Positions 1 to 7,349 of a stretch of 12,940 bases of DNA are shown one piece after another (the first letter of the stretch is position 1; each line of letters starts with the position of its first letter). The stretch comes from Chloroflexota bacterium (GTDB taxonomy: Bacteria; Chloroflexota; UBA11872): NCBI GenBank assembly GCA_026707185.1, contig JAPOXI010000059.1, positions 1-12,940 of the forward strand. Reading direction: 5' to 3'. The position numbers and the translations under genes were made by a program. The notes below the pieces were generated by a model, which did no database searches, was not told where the DNA came from, and saw only the letters and a list, made by a program, of their open reading frames with translations.

Positions 1-550
1 CGGCGTCCAGCCACGTCCCCTGCGAGGCGTCTTCGGACTTCCCCCCGACGCTGTACTCGTCGAATCCAACCTTGTCCCCGACTTGCGCGTTGCACAGGAA
101 GTTCACGTTGCGCTTGTAGTGCACGATGCCCTCGGTCCACGGATCGAAATACGCCGTGTCACCGATCCCGTCCCGCTCCAACCAGAAATCGGCGTGGAAG
201 TACAGCGTGAACGTTCGTTCGTGGTCGGCCAGGTTCCTCACGGCCACCCGGCGCACGAAGATCGGACGGTCAAAGTCCACGGCGTCCGCGCACACCAGCT
301 CTACGCCGAGCCGCGAGTTCCTGAGTCGAACGTCTGTCGCCAGCGTGTTGTCCGCGTAGTCCAGATCCCGGGACCACTCGTCGTTGCTGATCCACGAAAA
401 CTGCCCGTCCACGCCCACCCCAAACCGGCAGGCCCGCCCGCCGGTCTGGTTCTCGGAGCCGACCCGCGGGTAGTAGATATCGCGCACGCGGTAACGCGAG
501 TCGAAGTTGACCAGGAACGATCCGTTGCCCAGGGCCAGGTCGCGGGGCAT
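1..550 (-). CDS. GH15 glucoamylase-like glycosyl hydrolase, 5' part only
   Basis: This is the N-terminal 183 residues of a protein that runs off the left edge. It begins MPRDLALGNGSFLVNFDS and continues with RDIYYPRVGSENQTGGRACR, which resembles the start of bacterial glycoside hydrolase family 15 proteins (glucoamylase, glucodextranase and trehalase-like enzymes). Those proteins start with a beta-sandwich domain carrying a conserved D-I-Y-Y-P-x-V-G-x-E-N segment, and the (alpha/alpha)6 catalytic domain with its two Glu residues would lie outside the window. The family releases glucose from alpha-glucans by inversion. No signal peptide is visible, so a cytosolic enzyme is likely. The ATG at 550-548 is chosen because GGAG lies 8 bases upstream; an ATG 5 bases further upstream is out of frame. 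The gene is divergent from the dehydrogenase at 684 and fits the glucan genes at the right of the window. Exact substrate is not decidable. Confidence 0.8.
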   Translation of the reverse strand, partial: MPRDLALGNGSFLVNFDSRYRVRDIYYPRVGSENQTGGRACRFGVGVDGQFSWISNDEWSRDLDYADNTLATDVRLRNSRLGVELVCADAVDFDRPIFVRRVAVRNLADHERTFTLYFHADFWLERDGIGDTAYFDPWTEGIVHYKRNVNFLCNAQVGDKVGFDEYSVGGKSEDASQGTWLDA

Positions 551-615
551 GGCATGAGCTCCACTGCTCGAAGCGCCTGATGCATTGTCGCAATTGCGGA
601 CCGATGCGCGCCGCG

Positions 616-645
616 TTGACACCGGTTTTCGGCGCTCCCTAAGCT
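616..645 (+). promoter_or_regulatory. Sigma70-type promoter for the D-2-hydroxyacid dehydrogenase
   Basis: A perfect -35 TTGACA at 616-621 is followed after 18 bases by TAAGCT at 640-645, which keeps the TA...T of a -10 box. Transcription would start near 652, about 32 bases before the GTG start at 684. The promoter lies downstream of the ATG at 585, which argues against that ATG as the start. Inferred from sequence only. Confidence 0.55.
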
Positions 646-683
646 CGCCGAGCCGCCCATTCGTTTGTTGGGGAGTCGACTTC

Positions 684-1679
684 GTGGCCGACCGGCACAA
701 GATCTTGATTACGGACTACGTCTGGCCTTCCACCGATCCCGAGCGCGAGATCCTGGCTGAACTCGACGCCGAGGTCGTCGAAGCGGACTCCGGCGACGAA
801 GACCGCCTCACCGAACTGGCCGCCGACGTCACCGGCATCCTCACCTGCTTCGCCAGGGTCACCGAGCGCGTCGTGCGCGCCTCCCCGCGCCTGCGCGTCG
901 TCGGTCGTTACGGCGTCGGCACCGACAACATCGACGTCGATACCTGCACCTCCCTCGACATCCCCGTTACCTACGTGCCCGACTACGGCTACGAGGAAGT
1001 CGCCGACCACGCCATGGCGCTGCTGATGGCCCAGGCCCGCGGCATTTCAGTTCTGGATCGCAGCGTGCGCACCGGCCAGTGGACCAACCAGCCCGCCCGG
1101 CCGATGCACCGCATGCGCGGCCGCGTGCTCGGCATCCTTGGCTACGGCCGCATCGGCTTCGCCCTCGCCCAACGCGCCATCCCGCACGGGCTCAAGATCC
1201 TTGTCCACGACCCCTACATCACTGCCGACCGCGTAGCCGACATCGGCGCCGAACTGGTCGACAAGGACCGCCTGGTGACCGAGTCCGACTTCATCTCCGT
1301 CCACGCCCCGCTCACCCCCGAGACGCATCACACCATCGGCGAACCCGAACTGCGGGCCATGAAATCAACCGCCTACATCATCAACACCGCGCGCGGTCCC
1401 CTGATTGACGAGTACGTCCTGGCTCGAGCAATTGACGAGGGATGGATCGCCGGAGCCGGAATCGACGTCCTCGAACAGGAACCGCCGCCCCCCAACCACC
1501 CGCTGATCGGCCTAGACCGCGCCATCGTCACCCCCCACGCCGCCTTCCTCTCCGAGGAATCCCTGTTGGAGCTCGAACGCCGCGCCGCCCTCTCCGTCGT
1601 CCGTGTTCTGCAGGGCCGGATGCCCGAATACGTCTGGAACCGCGAAGTCCTGGAACGAGTCAGCCTGGCCGAGGAATAG
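684..1679 (+). CDS. NAD-dependent D-isomer-specific 2-hydroxyacid dehydrogenase
   Basis: A 331-residue oxidoreductase expected to interconvert a 2-oxoacid and a D-2-hydroxyacid using NAD(H) in the cytosol. The Rossmann dinucleotide motif is LGILGYGRIG (glycines 153, 155 and 158), and D176 in VHDPY is the likely NAD-selecting acid. The catalytic triad is present: R237 in NTARGPLID, E266 in DVLEQEP and H285 in TPHAAF. Length and motif order are normal for the family. The sequence looks closest to the CtBP/phosphoglycerate dehydrogenase-like branch without the C-terminal ACT domain of long SerA, so the substrate is unknown. The GTG at 684 is chosen because GGGAG at 671-675 is 8 bases upstream and homology begins at HKILITD; an ATG at 585 would add 33 residues of non-family sequence and precede the promoter. 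The gene is convergent with the membrane-protein gene, with 21 bases between stops. Confidence 0.93.
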   Translation: MADRHKILITDYVWPSTDPEREILAELDAEVVEADSGDEDRLTELAADVTGILTCFARVTERVVRASPRLRVVGRYGVGTDNIDVDTCTSLDIPVTYVPDYGYEEVADHAMALLMAQARGISVLDRSVRTGQWTNQPARPMHRMRGRVLGILGYGRIGFALAQRAIPHGLKILVHDPYITADRVADIGAELVDKDRLVTESDFISVHAPLTPETHHTIGEPELRAMKSTAYIINTARGPLIDEYVLARAIDEGWIAGAGIDVLEQEPPPPNHPLIGLDRAIVTPHAAFLSEESLLELERRAALSVVRVLQGRMPEYVWNREVLERVSLAEE

Positions 1680-1700
1680 GGACGCTATGCCGGGTCGGCC

Positions 1701-2564
1701 CTACATGAAGTTCTCGTAGAACCACGCCGAACCCACGCCCAGCACCGATCCAACCACGATTCCCACGATGTCGACAACGACATCGCCGCTGAACGGCGCC
1801 AGGGAAGCCGTTCCCTCCTCGGCACCCTGCCAGACCCACCAGCGCGCCAGCACCCACCACAGAGCCACGCTGCCCACGAAAATGGCGACTCGCAGGCGAA
1901 GGTGCGAGCTCACGCCGCTCGTGGCTGGTCGCCGAACCATAGTCCCGCCCGATCCCGCGCTGTCGGACTGCCCGGCACTCGCGTCACCGTCGGCAATCTC
2001 TCCCTCGATGATCGAACGCGACTGGGCCCCCGCCGTCGCGTTGCTCGCCATCGCCAGCGCTGTCGGATACGTCCGGTAGAAGTAGTAGCGATAGACGAAT
2101 GTGAGCGGCAGTCCCAGGTACAGCCCAAGCCCAATCACGGCCCCGGCCTGGGCCAACTGCTGCACCGCCAGCACAACGAGCAGTACCACCCACAGCAATC
2201 CCTGGTGCAACAGGTATTGCTGATCGGCGGCCTGGACCCTGAACTCCCCGAGAACATTCTCCCGCCGCCAGCGCCACCGCTCGATAACTCCCAGGCCGAT
2301 CCCCAATACGCAGAGCAGCAGCCCTGTTGGGGCTGCGCCCAGGACCATCAGGACCGCGGCTGGAATCACGGCGGTTGCGAATCCGGCGATCGCAATCGTC
2401 GGCCAGGAAGCGATGGCTGCGCGCACCCGCCCGCGGTATTGCACGTATGCCCGGCCGGCTTCGTGAGGCGCATATCCGGCGTTGATCAGCGCCCGTACCG
2501 CGACCTGCGTGTGCTGCGGATCTTCGGGCCGGCCCTGTTGCAAGCGCGTCAACACGTCGGACAC
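1701..2564 (-). CDS. Polytopic membrane protein of unknown function
   Basis: A 287-residue protein I do not recognise. Residues 1-50 are soluble and probably helical. Likely membrane helices are at about 55-77, 79-95, 121-138, 141-160, 223-245 and 262-281. A Ser/Gly/Asp-rich hydrophilic loop lies between helices 4 and 5 (about 172-220). The C-terminus ends in WFYENFM. No catalytic motif is visible. The gene starts 55 bases after the VWA gene stop on the same strand, so it is probably the last gene of the AAA-VWA operon and could be the membrane partner of that pair; this is inferred from position only. The annotated start is GTG at 2564, but AAGGG sits directly against it and is better spaced (8 bases) from the in-frame GTG at 2555, which would shorten the protein by three residues. 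Confidence 0.75.
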   Translation of the reverse strand: MSDVLTRLQQGRPEDPQHTQVAVRALINAGYAPHEAGRAYVQYRGRVRAAIASWPTIAIAGFATAVIPAAVLMVLGAAPTGLLLCVLGIGLGVIERWRWRRENVLGEFRVQAADQQYLLHQGLLWVVLLVVLAVQQLAQAGAVIGLGLYLGLPLTFVYRYYFYRTYPTALAMASNATAGAQSRSIIEGEIADGDASAGQSDSAGSGGTMVRRPATSGVSSHLRLRVAIFVGSVALWWVLARWWVWQGAEEGTASLAPFSGDVVVDIVGIVVGSVLGVGSAWFYENFM

Positions 2565-2619
2565 CCTTCGTCGTTCGCTCGCTGGACAGGTCTATTCTCA
2601 GGTATTCGACCTGGAACCG

Positions 2620-4584
2620 CTACGCCGCCCGAATCCGCTGATCCACGGCATTCCTGATCAAGGTCGGCAGCAACTGGCTGTCGTGCACGATCTCGCCAAA
2701 GCACGCTCCCAGTGGCCGTCCGTCGATTCGCGGCATATACGCCCGCTCGAACTCGGTCCGCAGCACCCCAACCCCGAAGGCCAGCACCTTCGTCGCCTGC
2801 CCGCCCGGTCCGTTGCGATTCCGGCGGTCCAGGTCCGTCAACACCCGACGCAATTGGGCCGGATCGCTGCTAATTCCATCGGTAATCACGATCACGCTCT
2901 TCAATCCGGCCTGCGGCTGAATGTGCGTCAACGCACGCCGCATCGCTCCCGCATCGTCGGTTTCGCGGTGGTCCAGCTTGTAGATGGTCCGGACGATCTG
3001 GCTGTGATCGCGCGGGCGGTAGGCCGCCTCTGAGGGAATCCCGGCCGCCGTCCACACGCTCTGCTCGAATCGCCAGTGCAGCACCGCCTCCGTGCTGAAG
3101 CTCAGCACCGCGTACGGAATCCGCAGCCGCTCGTGGATCTCGATGAAGATCACGGCCGCTTCCACCAGCCGGTCGAACTTCTTGGTGGGAAACCCCCGTT
3201 GCACCATGCTCCCGCTGATGTCCAGCAGGATCGCGCTGGCGAAATCCCGCTGACGGTCCTCCCGCGCCACCCGCACCCCGCGCAGAAACGCCGACGCCGG
3301 ATCCGTAATCAGCCGCTCTGGATGCTCCAGGTCGATCTCGCCCGTGTCGCCCCGCCGCTGCTTCCGCGGACGCCGCCACGGATCCACGGCTCCATGCCGC
3401 CGCCGGTCCATGATTTCGGCCAGGCCTCGGCGGCGCCCGCTGCCATGAATGGACTCCCGGATCAGCGGCTCCAGCTTTCGAACCGCCGCCAGGTAATCGT
3501 AAGCCTCGTAATCGACCTGCGGTCCGCGACCCTTCCGCAGATACGAGATCAGCCCCGGATGCCACGACTCCCCCGTTGAGCTGAGCACCCGGTCCCGAAC
3601 CTGTCGCCGGCTCCACCGCCGCCGCTCGCCCTGCGTGACCGAACTTGGGGCGCGATCGTCCGGAGCATCTGGAGCTCCTTCTCTCCGGCGGCTCTGCAGC
3701 GGCTGCGTCGTTGCGGCCGGCGCATGCTGGTCGGCTTCCGCCGGTTCGTCGCTGGCGCTCGCGCCGGTCGGCGAGTCGGGCGCCTCCTCGGCCGACGCGT
3801 CCTGCGGCTCCGGCTCCGGCTCGTCCTCGGTAGGCGTCGTGCCCGGATCGCTGGCGTCTGGAGCCTTCGTCGCGCTTCGAGCCCGCTCGGCCGCCTGGCG
3901 CCGTGCCTCTTGCTCCGCCGTCACCAGCAATCGGTATGCCGGTAAGACGTCCTCCGTCAACTCTTCCAACAGTCCCGAAACCTCATCGCGAGCCGCCGCA
4001 CGCTGCACGCCCTGCAGCGTGGCCTCGAAGGCCCTGGCCGCCGGCCGGTCTAGGACCGGCGCCGCTCGCGCGCCCGGCCACTGCCGCTCGGTCCACGCGT
4101 GTATGTGGGCATCGAAGAACTGATGATGGAGCGGCGCGCCCCCGGTGTCGCGAATGCCCGGCATATCCGTCATCGGTTCCAACTCAACCCCGCGACCGTA
4201 CAGGCGCCTGAACAGCCGTCCGATTCCGGGGTAACGCGCCATCTGCAGGCGGTTTACCCGCATGTCGTTGACCACGTTCACCAGCAGCGTCAGCGCGGCC
4301 GCCGACAGCAGCGGGTTGGCGTGAAGCTCGATCCACCGCGCCGTCGCCATCGCGCCAGCCTTGCCGGTGAAGCGCACTTCGGCCGCCTCGTGAGCCAGCG
4401 CCGCCACCACAAGTTCAGGCGGCCACTCCGACAGCAACGCCCTCGGGTAGTCCACCACCTCCTGCGCCGGACGGTAGGCCCACCATGGCCCGGCTTCCAA
4501 GCGAACCGGCAGATCATTCAGGATCAGGCGGCCGGCCAGTTCGAACTGTTCGGTCGTCAGCCGCGTGTCGTCAGACCAGGCCAT
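2620..4584 (-). CDS. VWA-domain protein, CobT/NorD-like partner of a AAA+ ATPase
   Basis: A 654-residue protein. Residues 10-170 form a helical N-terminal domain containing AHEAAE (64-69) and VNDMRVNRL (105-113), resembling the HExxH and ED-R motifs of the metallopeptidase-like domain found on other VWA proteins but degenerate. Residues 230-325 are an Ala/Pro/Glu/Asp-rich linker, then a basic stretch. Residues 450-650 are a von Willebrand A domain with an intact MIDAS: D455, S457 and S459 in LLDISGSM, a likely T542, and D569 in ITDGISSDP. VWA proteins of this kind bind Mg2+ and link a AAA+ ATPase to a client, as in CobT with CobS and NorD with NorQ. The ATG overlaps the end of the AAA gene by 14 bases in another frame, so the two are probably translationally coupled. 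No cobaltochelatase CobN or NO-reductase gene is nearby, so the client is unknown. Confidence 0.87.
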   Translation of the reverse strand: MAWSDDTRLTTEQFELAGRLILNDLPVRLEAGPWWAYRPAQEVVDYPRALLSEWPPELVVAALAHEAAEVRFTGKAGAMATARWIELHANPLLSAAALTLLVNVVNDMRVNRLQMARYPGIGRLFRRLYGRGVELEPMTDMPGIRDTGGAPLHHQFFDAHIHAWTERQWPGARAAPVLDRPAARAFEATLQGVQRAAARDEVSGLLEELTEDVLPAYRLLVTAEQEARRQAAERARSATKAPDASDPGTTPTEDEPEPEPQDASAEEAPDSPTGASASDEPAEADQHAPAATTQPLQSRRREGAPDAPDDRAPSSVTQGERRRWSRRQVRDRVLSSTGESWHPGLISYLRKGRGPQVDYEAYDYLAAVRKLEPLIRESIHGSGRRRGLAEIMDRRRHGAVDPWRRPRKQRRGDTGEIDLEHPERLITDPASAFLRGVRVAREDRQRDFASAILLDISGSMVQRGFPTKKFDRLVEAAVIFIEIHERLRIPYAVLSFSTEAVLHWRFEQSVWTAAGIPSEAAYRPRDHSQIVRTIYKLDHRETDDAGAMRRALTHIQPQAGLKSVIVITDGISSDPAQLRRVLTDLDRRNRNGPGGQATKVLAFGVGVLRTEFERAYMPRIDGRPLGACFGEIVHDSQLLPTLIRNAVDQRIRAA

Positions 4585-6856
4585 AGCCGGCCAACGTCGC
4601 TTCCAGCACTGGGCGAATGTCGTCGCCCGACCCGTCCAGCACGCCCCGCCGCAACCAGCGCACGAACGTAGCCGCGTCGTCGCCGGCCCGCGCGCTGGTC
4701 ACCAGTTCGGCCGTCGTCAGGCTCACCCGTTCGGCCGCCGCCCCTGCTAAGTCAGCCGGCACGTCGTTCAGCGGGTGCCGTGCGTCGCGGTCCCAGGCGC
4801 CGGACAGAATCGCCCGACCCGTGGCCGCCAGCTCCGCCGCCGAGTGCAACAGCTCCGGGTCGATCGCCTCGTCGGCAACGAACGCCAGGATCGCCGCCTC
4901 TTCGTCCAGCGGCGGATAGTCCATGCGGATCACCGCCCCAAAGCGGTTCTCCACCGCCTCGTTCAGCGGCTTCACGCCCGGCCCCTCGGCAAACCCCGTG
5001 GCCACCAGCCGGAAGTCCGGGTGCGCGTGCACCACCCGCCCATCCGGCAGCAGCAGCCGACCGCCCTTGTCGAACAGCCCGTTGATGATCGAATGCACGT
5101 CCGGGTACGCCAGGTTGTACTCGTTCACGATCACGAACAGCCCTTCGCTCGCCGCCTCCAGGAATCCCTGGATCGACCACGAGGTCGCCCCGCCCGTCAG
5201 CCGCCGCGCCGCCGTCAGGTCCGTCTTGCTGGTCTCGCCCGTCAGGCTGAACTCCACCGCCGACAGGCCCCACAAGTGCGCCAGCGTGCGCGCCATGGCC
5301 GATTTGCCGCACCCGGTCGGACCCCGCAGAAAAATCGGCCGCCCCGCGACCAGCGCGCCCTGGGTCAGCCGCAGAGCCTGCCAGCTCGAATCCGTCAGAC
5401 AGGGCAACACGCTGCGGGCCGGTGGCACGTGCCCGAGCGACGACGCCAGGTTCAGCCCGTACTCCGCCCGCAGCGCCCGCCGCAGTTCGTCCACGGCCAC
5501 GCCGTCCGTTCCATTGGCGCTCTCGATCGCGGGCGGACCGTCCGCTTGACCTCGGACCCGCACCTTGCGCCCGCCCGCCAGGTCCAGCGTTACGCCGGAA
5601 CCAGCGTCCACCGACCTGGATCCGACCACCGGTGTCGGCGGCGGCAGCGCCACCGCCGCCCCCGCATCCGGTCGCTCGATATTCAGCAACGCCTGCCGCA
5701 GTTCGTCCGGATACGCCGTGGACGCCACCGCCCGTCCCAGCGCCTGCCGCGTCGTCTCCGCCACCGGCTGCATCAGGTCGTCGGGTGCGATCGACAGCAC
5801 CGCCTGCGCCCCTATCTCCGCTAGCGGCAGCCCCGTCGCATGCCCCAGCGCCAGCCAGTGAACCAGCGAACGCGTCGAGATCCGGTCCCGCATCGCTCCG
5901 CCCAGCTCGTCGTGCCCGCGCAGTTGGCCGGCCACGCCCACCAGGCGTTCGACGATCGACGGATTCGCCCGCAGGTCCAGCGCCTCCGCCAGCTCCAGCC
6001 GCCCGAATTCAAAGGCCACCGCCTCGGCTTCCTCGTCCGGCGGCAGAAATCCCATCGGAATCGCCCCCAGCCCCCAGCCAAACCGCCGCTGCAACGCCCG
6101 TCCGATCTCCGCGGCGCCCACGTAGTTCGGGTTCGCCGTGGCAAACACTCCGAACTGCTCGTGCACCTCGATCTCGATGTTCCCCAGGTCCGTCCCCGAG
6201 ATCACCAGCCGCCCCGTATCCATGGCCTGCGTCAGCGCGCTCACCAGGTCCGGCGGCAGCATGTTGATCTCGTTGATCAGCAGCTTGTGCCCGTGCAACA
6301 TCGCCTGCACGGCCGGACCCAGCGCCGCCACCGTCGATTGCCCCGTATCGCCGCGCACGACCTCCGTCCGCTGAAAGAAATCCGCCAATGTCGTGTCGCC
6401 GCTGAACGTCAGTTCCACGCACGGCTCGTTGGCCAGGTGACAGTAGGTCTTGACCATCGTCGTCTTGCCGCAGCCGGTCGGACCGGTCAGCAGCACGAAC
6501 GTCCGCAGGTGCGGATTGGCCTCGATCTGCGCCATTCGCTGCAGAATCTCAGCCATCGAGGCGGTTATCCGGATAAAGACCTCGTCCCGCGTCGGCACCA
6601 ACCGCGCCGCGTCCGGCGCCTCGTCCCCGAACCCGCCCAGTTCCGCGCGAACCGCCGCCGGCACCGCCCGAAACTGGCCGGCTCCCAGGTCCCGCCGTGC
6701 GAATCGCTCACCCAGGATCTCAAGCTCCGAATTCTCGAGAACGATGTGCTCGCCAAACGCCGCCGGGCCATCGCCCGCCGCCGCGCCGCCACGGCCCTCG
6801 GCCGCATCCTCCGCGCCAAACAGGGATCTCAGAAAACTCTGCATCACCGGGCCCAT
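4571..6856 (-). CDS. Dual AAA+ ATPase (dynein-related/MoxR-like)
   Basis: A 761-residue protein with two AAA+ modules in tandem. Module 1 (about 100-390) has Walker A GPTGCGKT at 125-132, Walker B LLINEIN at 192-198, sensor 1 FATANP at 238-243 and an arginine-rich RALQRRF at 253-259. Module 2 (about 480-690) has Walker A GPTGCGKS at 512-519, Walker B VIVNEYN at 575-581, VATGF at the sensor-1 position and NEAVENRFG at 632-640. Both Walker B motifs carry Asn where Asp is usual. Residues 395-450 are a Pro/Gly/Ala-rich linker. Single-module relatives (MoxR, NorQ, CobS) act as ATP-driven chaperones with a VWA partner, and the next gene encodes such a partner, overlapping by 14 bases. The start could be ATG 6856 or the in-frame ATG four codons later; neither has a strong ribosome site. 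The protein is probably a cytosolic hexameric motor, but the client is unknown. Confidence 0.9.
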   Translation of the reverse strand: MGPVMQSFLRSLFGAEDAAEGRGGAAAGDGPAAFGEHIVLENSELEILGERFARRDLGAGQFRAVPAAVRAELGGFGDEAPDAARLVPTRDEVFIRITASMAEILQRMAQIEANPHLRTFVLLTGPTGCGKTTMVKTYCHLANEPCVELTFSGDTTLADFFQRTEVVRGDTGQSTVAALGPAVQAMLHGHKLLINEINMLPPDLVSALTQAMDTGRLVISGTDLGNIEIEVHEQFGVFATANPNYVGAAEIGRALQRRFGWGLGAIPMGFLPPDEEAEAVAFEFGRLELAEALDLRANPSIVERLVGVAGQLRGHDELGGAMRDRISTRSLVHWLALGHATGLPLAEIGAQAVLSIAPDDLMQPVAETTRQALGRAVASTAYPDELRQALLNIERPDAGAAVALPPPTPVVGSRSVDAGSGVTLDLAGGRKVRVRGQADGPPAIESANGTDGVAVDELRRALRAEYGLNLASSLGHVPPARSVLPCLTDSSWQALRLTQGALVAGRPIFLRGPTGCGKSAMARTLAHLWGLSAVEFSLTGETSKTDLTAARRLTGGATSWSIQGFLEAASEGLFVIVNEYNLAYPDVHSIINGLFDKGGRLLLPDGRVVHAHPDFRLVATGFAEGPGVKPLNEAVENRFGAVIRMDYPPLDEEAAILAFVADEAIDPELLHSAAELAATGRAILSGAWDRDARHPLNDVPADLAGAAAERVSLTTAELVTSARAGDDAATFVRWLRRGVLDGSGDDIRPVLEATLAGYGLV

Positions 6857-6874
6857 CCACCACGCACCGCCCGC

Positions 6875-6880
6875 ATTCTA
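6875..6880 (-). promoter_or_regulatory. Candidate -10 box for the AAA-VWA operon
   Basis: On the minus strand TAGAAT (five of six matches to TATAAT) lies about 18 bases before the ATG at 6856, giving a short leader. No convincing -35 hexamer is seen at the normal distance, so this is a weak call. Confidence 0.35.
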
Positions 6881-6950
6881 GGTGCGCATGCGATTGGCCA
6901 GTCCTCGTGACAGCAACGTCTCCTTCAGGTTCCAGCCACTTGTATATCGG

Positions 6951-6968
6951 CGTGGTACGTTGGACCCG
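6951..6968 (+). promoter_or_regulatory. Extended -10 promoter box, copy 1
   Basis: CGTGGTACGTTGGACCCG contains TGGTACGTT, i.e. the TGn extension followed by TACGTT as a -10 box. It starts 48 bases before the GTG of the first small membrane-protein gene. It matches copy 2 at 7304-7321 at 15 of 18 positions. No good -35 is present, as is common for extended -10 promoters. Confidence 0.45.
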
Positions 6969-6998
6969 TACGCGATCCAGCCCTTGGAAGCCCGCCCC

Positions 6999-7271
6999 GT
7001 GACCCTCGAAACTGCCGATCTGCTGGCGATCGCCGGCATCGTGCTACCTCTTCTGCTGGCCGTCGTGGGCGGGACGCTGGCCTGGCTGAAGTCCGATATC
7101 CGAGACCTTCGGACCGAGACTCGCGCCGAGATCCGCGCGGTCAATGCGCGAGTCGACGTCTTGACCCAGGCCATTTTCGCGAGCGCGTTGGCCCGTGGAC
7201 CTCTAGTCGACGCGCCTGAAACCGGGACGTCGCCTACCGCAACTGAGTCCCAGCCCACGCCCACCAGCTGA
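6999..7271 (+). CDS. Small membrane-anchored coiled-coil protein, copy A
   Basis: A 90-residue protein of unknown function. One strong membrane helix spans about residues 8-30 (LLAIAGIVLPLLLAVVGG and onward). It is followed by a charged heptad-like helix, KSDIRDLRTETRAEIRAVN and onward to about residue 58, then a short Thr/Pro-rich tail. The shape suggests a membrane anchor with a cytoplasmic oligomerising helix. The GTG at 6999 is preferred because GGAAG at 6986-6990 lies 8 bases upstream; an in-frame ATG at 6882 would precede the putative promoter box and add 39 residues without protein-like character. The next gene downstream has the same architecture, including a similar DLRDLR-type heptad, so the two may be distant paralogues. 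The gene is divergent from the AAA-VWA operon. Confidence 0.6.
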   Translation: MTLETADLLAIAGIVLPLLLAVVGGTLAWLKSDIRDLRTETRAEIRAVNARVDVLTQAIFASALARGPLVDAPETGTSPTATESQPTPTS

Positions 7272-7303
7272 CGCATCCGCACGGGACCGCTGGTTGGCGG
7301 CAG

Positions 7304-7321
7304 CGTGATACGTTGAAGCCG
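7304..7321 (+). promoter_or_regulatory. Extended -10 promoter box, copy 2
   Basis: CGTGATACGTTGAAGCCG contains TGATACGTT (TGn plus TACGTT). It starts 46 bases before the ATG of the second small membrane-protein gene and differs from copy 1 at three positions. Repetition at an almost equal distance from each gene supports a real control element. Confidence 0.45.
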
Positions 7322-7349
7322 ATGCCCGACCCCGCCAGAGCGTCGCCGC

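Noticed and set aside
3635..4123. Plus-strand Ser/Ala/Gly-rich frame of 162 codons inside the VWA gene
   Set aside because: It is antisense to the Ala/Pro/Glu-rich linker and neighbouring helices of the VWA protein; low complexity and no ribosome site.
2620..6856. Cobaltochelatase CobS/CobT pair
   Set aside because: The VWA and AAA layout is similar, but the ATPase has two AAA modules and no CobN or cobalamin gene is in the window, so the specific name is not justified.
4775..6910. Long plus-strand open frames (349, 281 and 356 codons) opposite the AAA ATPase
   Set aside because: They are Arg/Pro/His-rich translations of the complementary strand of a clear AAA gene; such open antisense frames are routine in high-GC coding DNA and show no domains.
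6882..6998. 39-residue extension of the first small membrane protein from ATG 6882
   Set aside because: The promoter-like box at 6951-6968 and the ribosome site at 6986-6990 both fall inside it, and GTG 6999 leads straight into the membrane helix.
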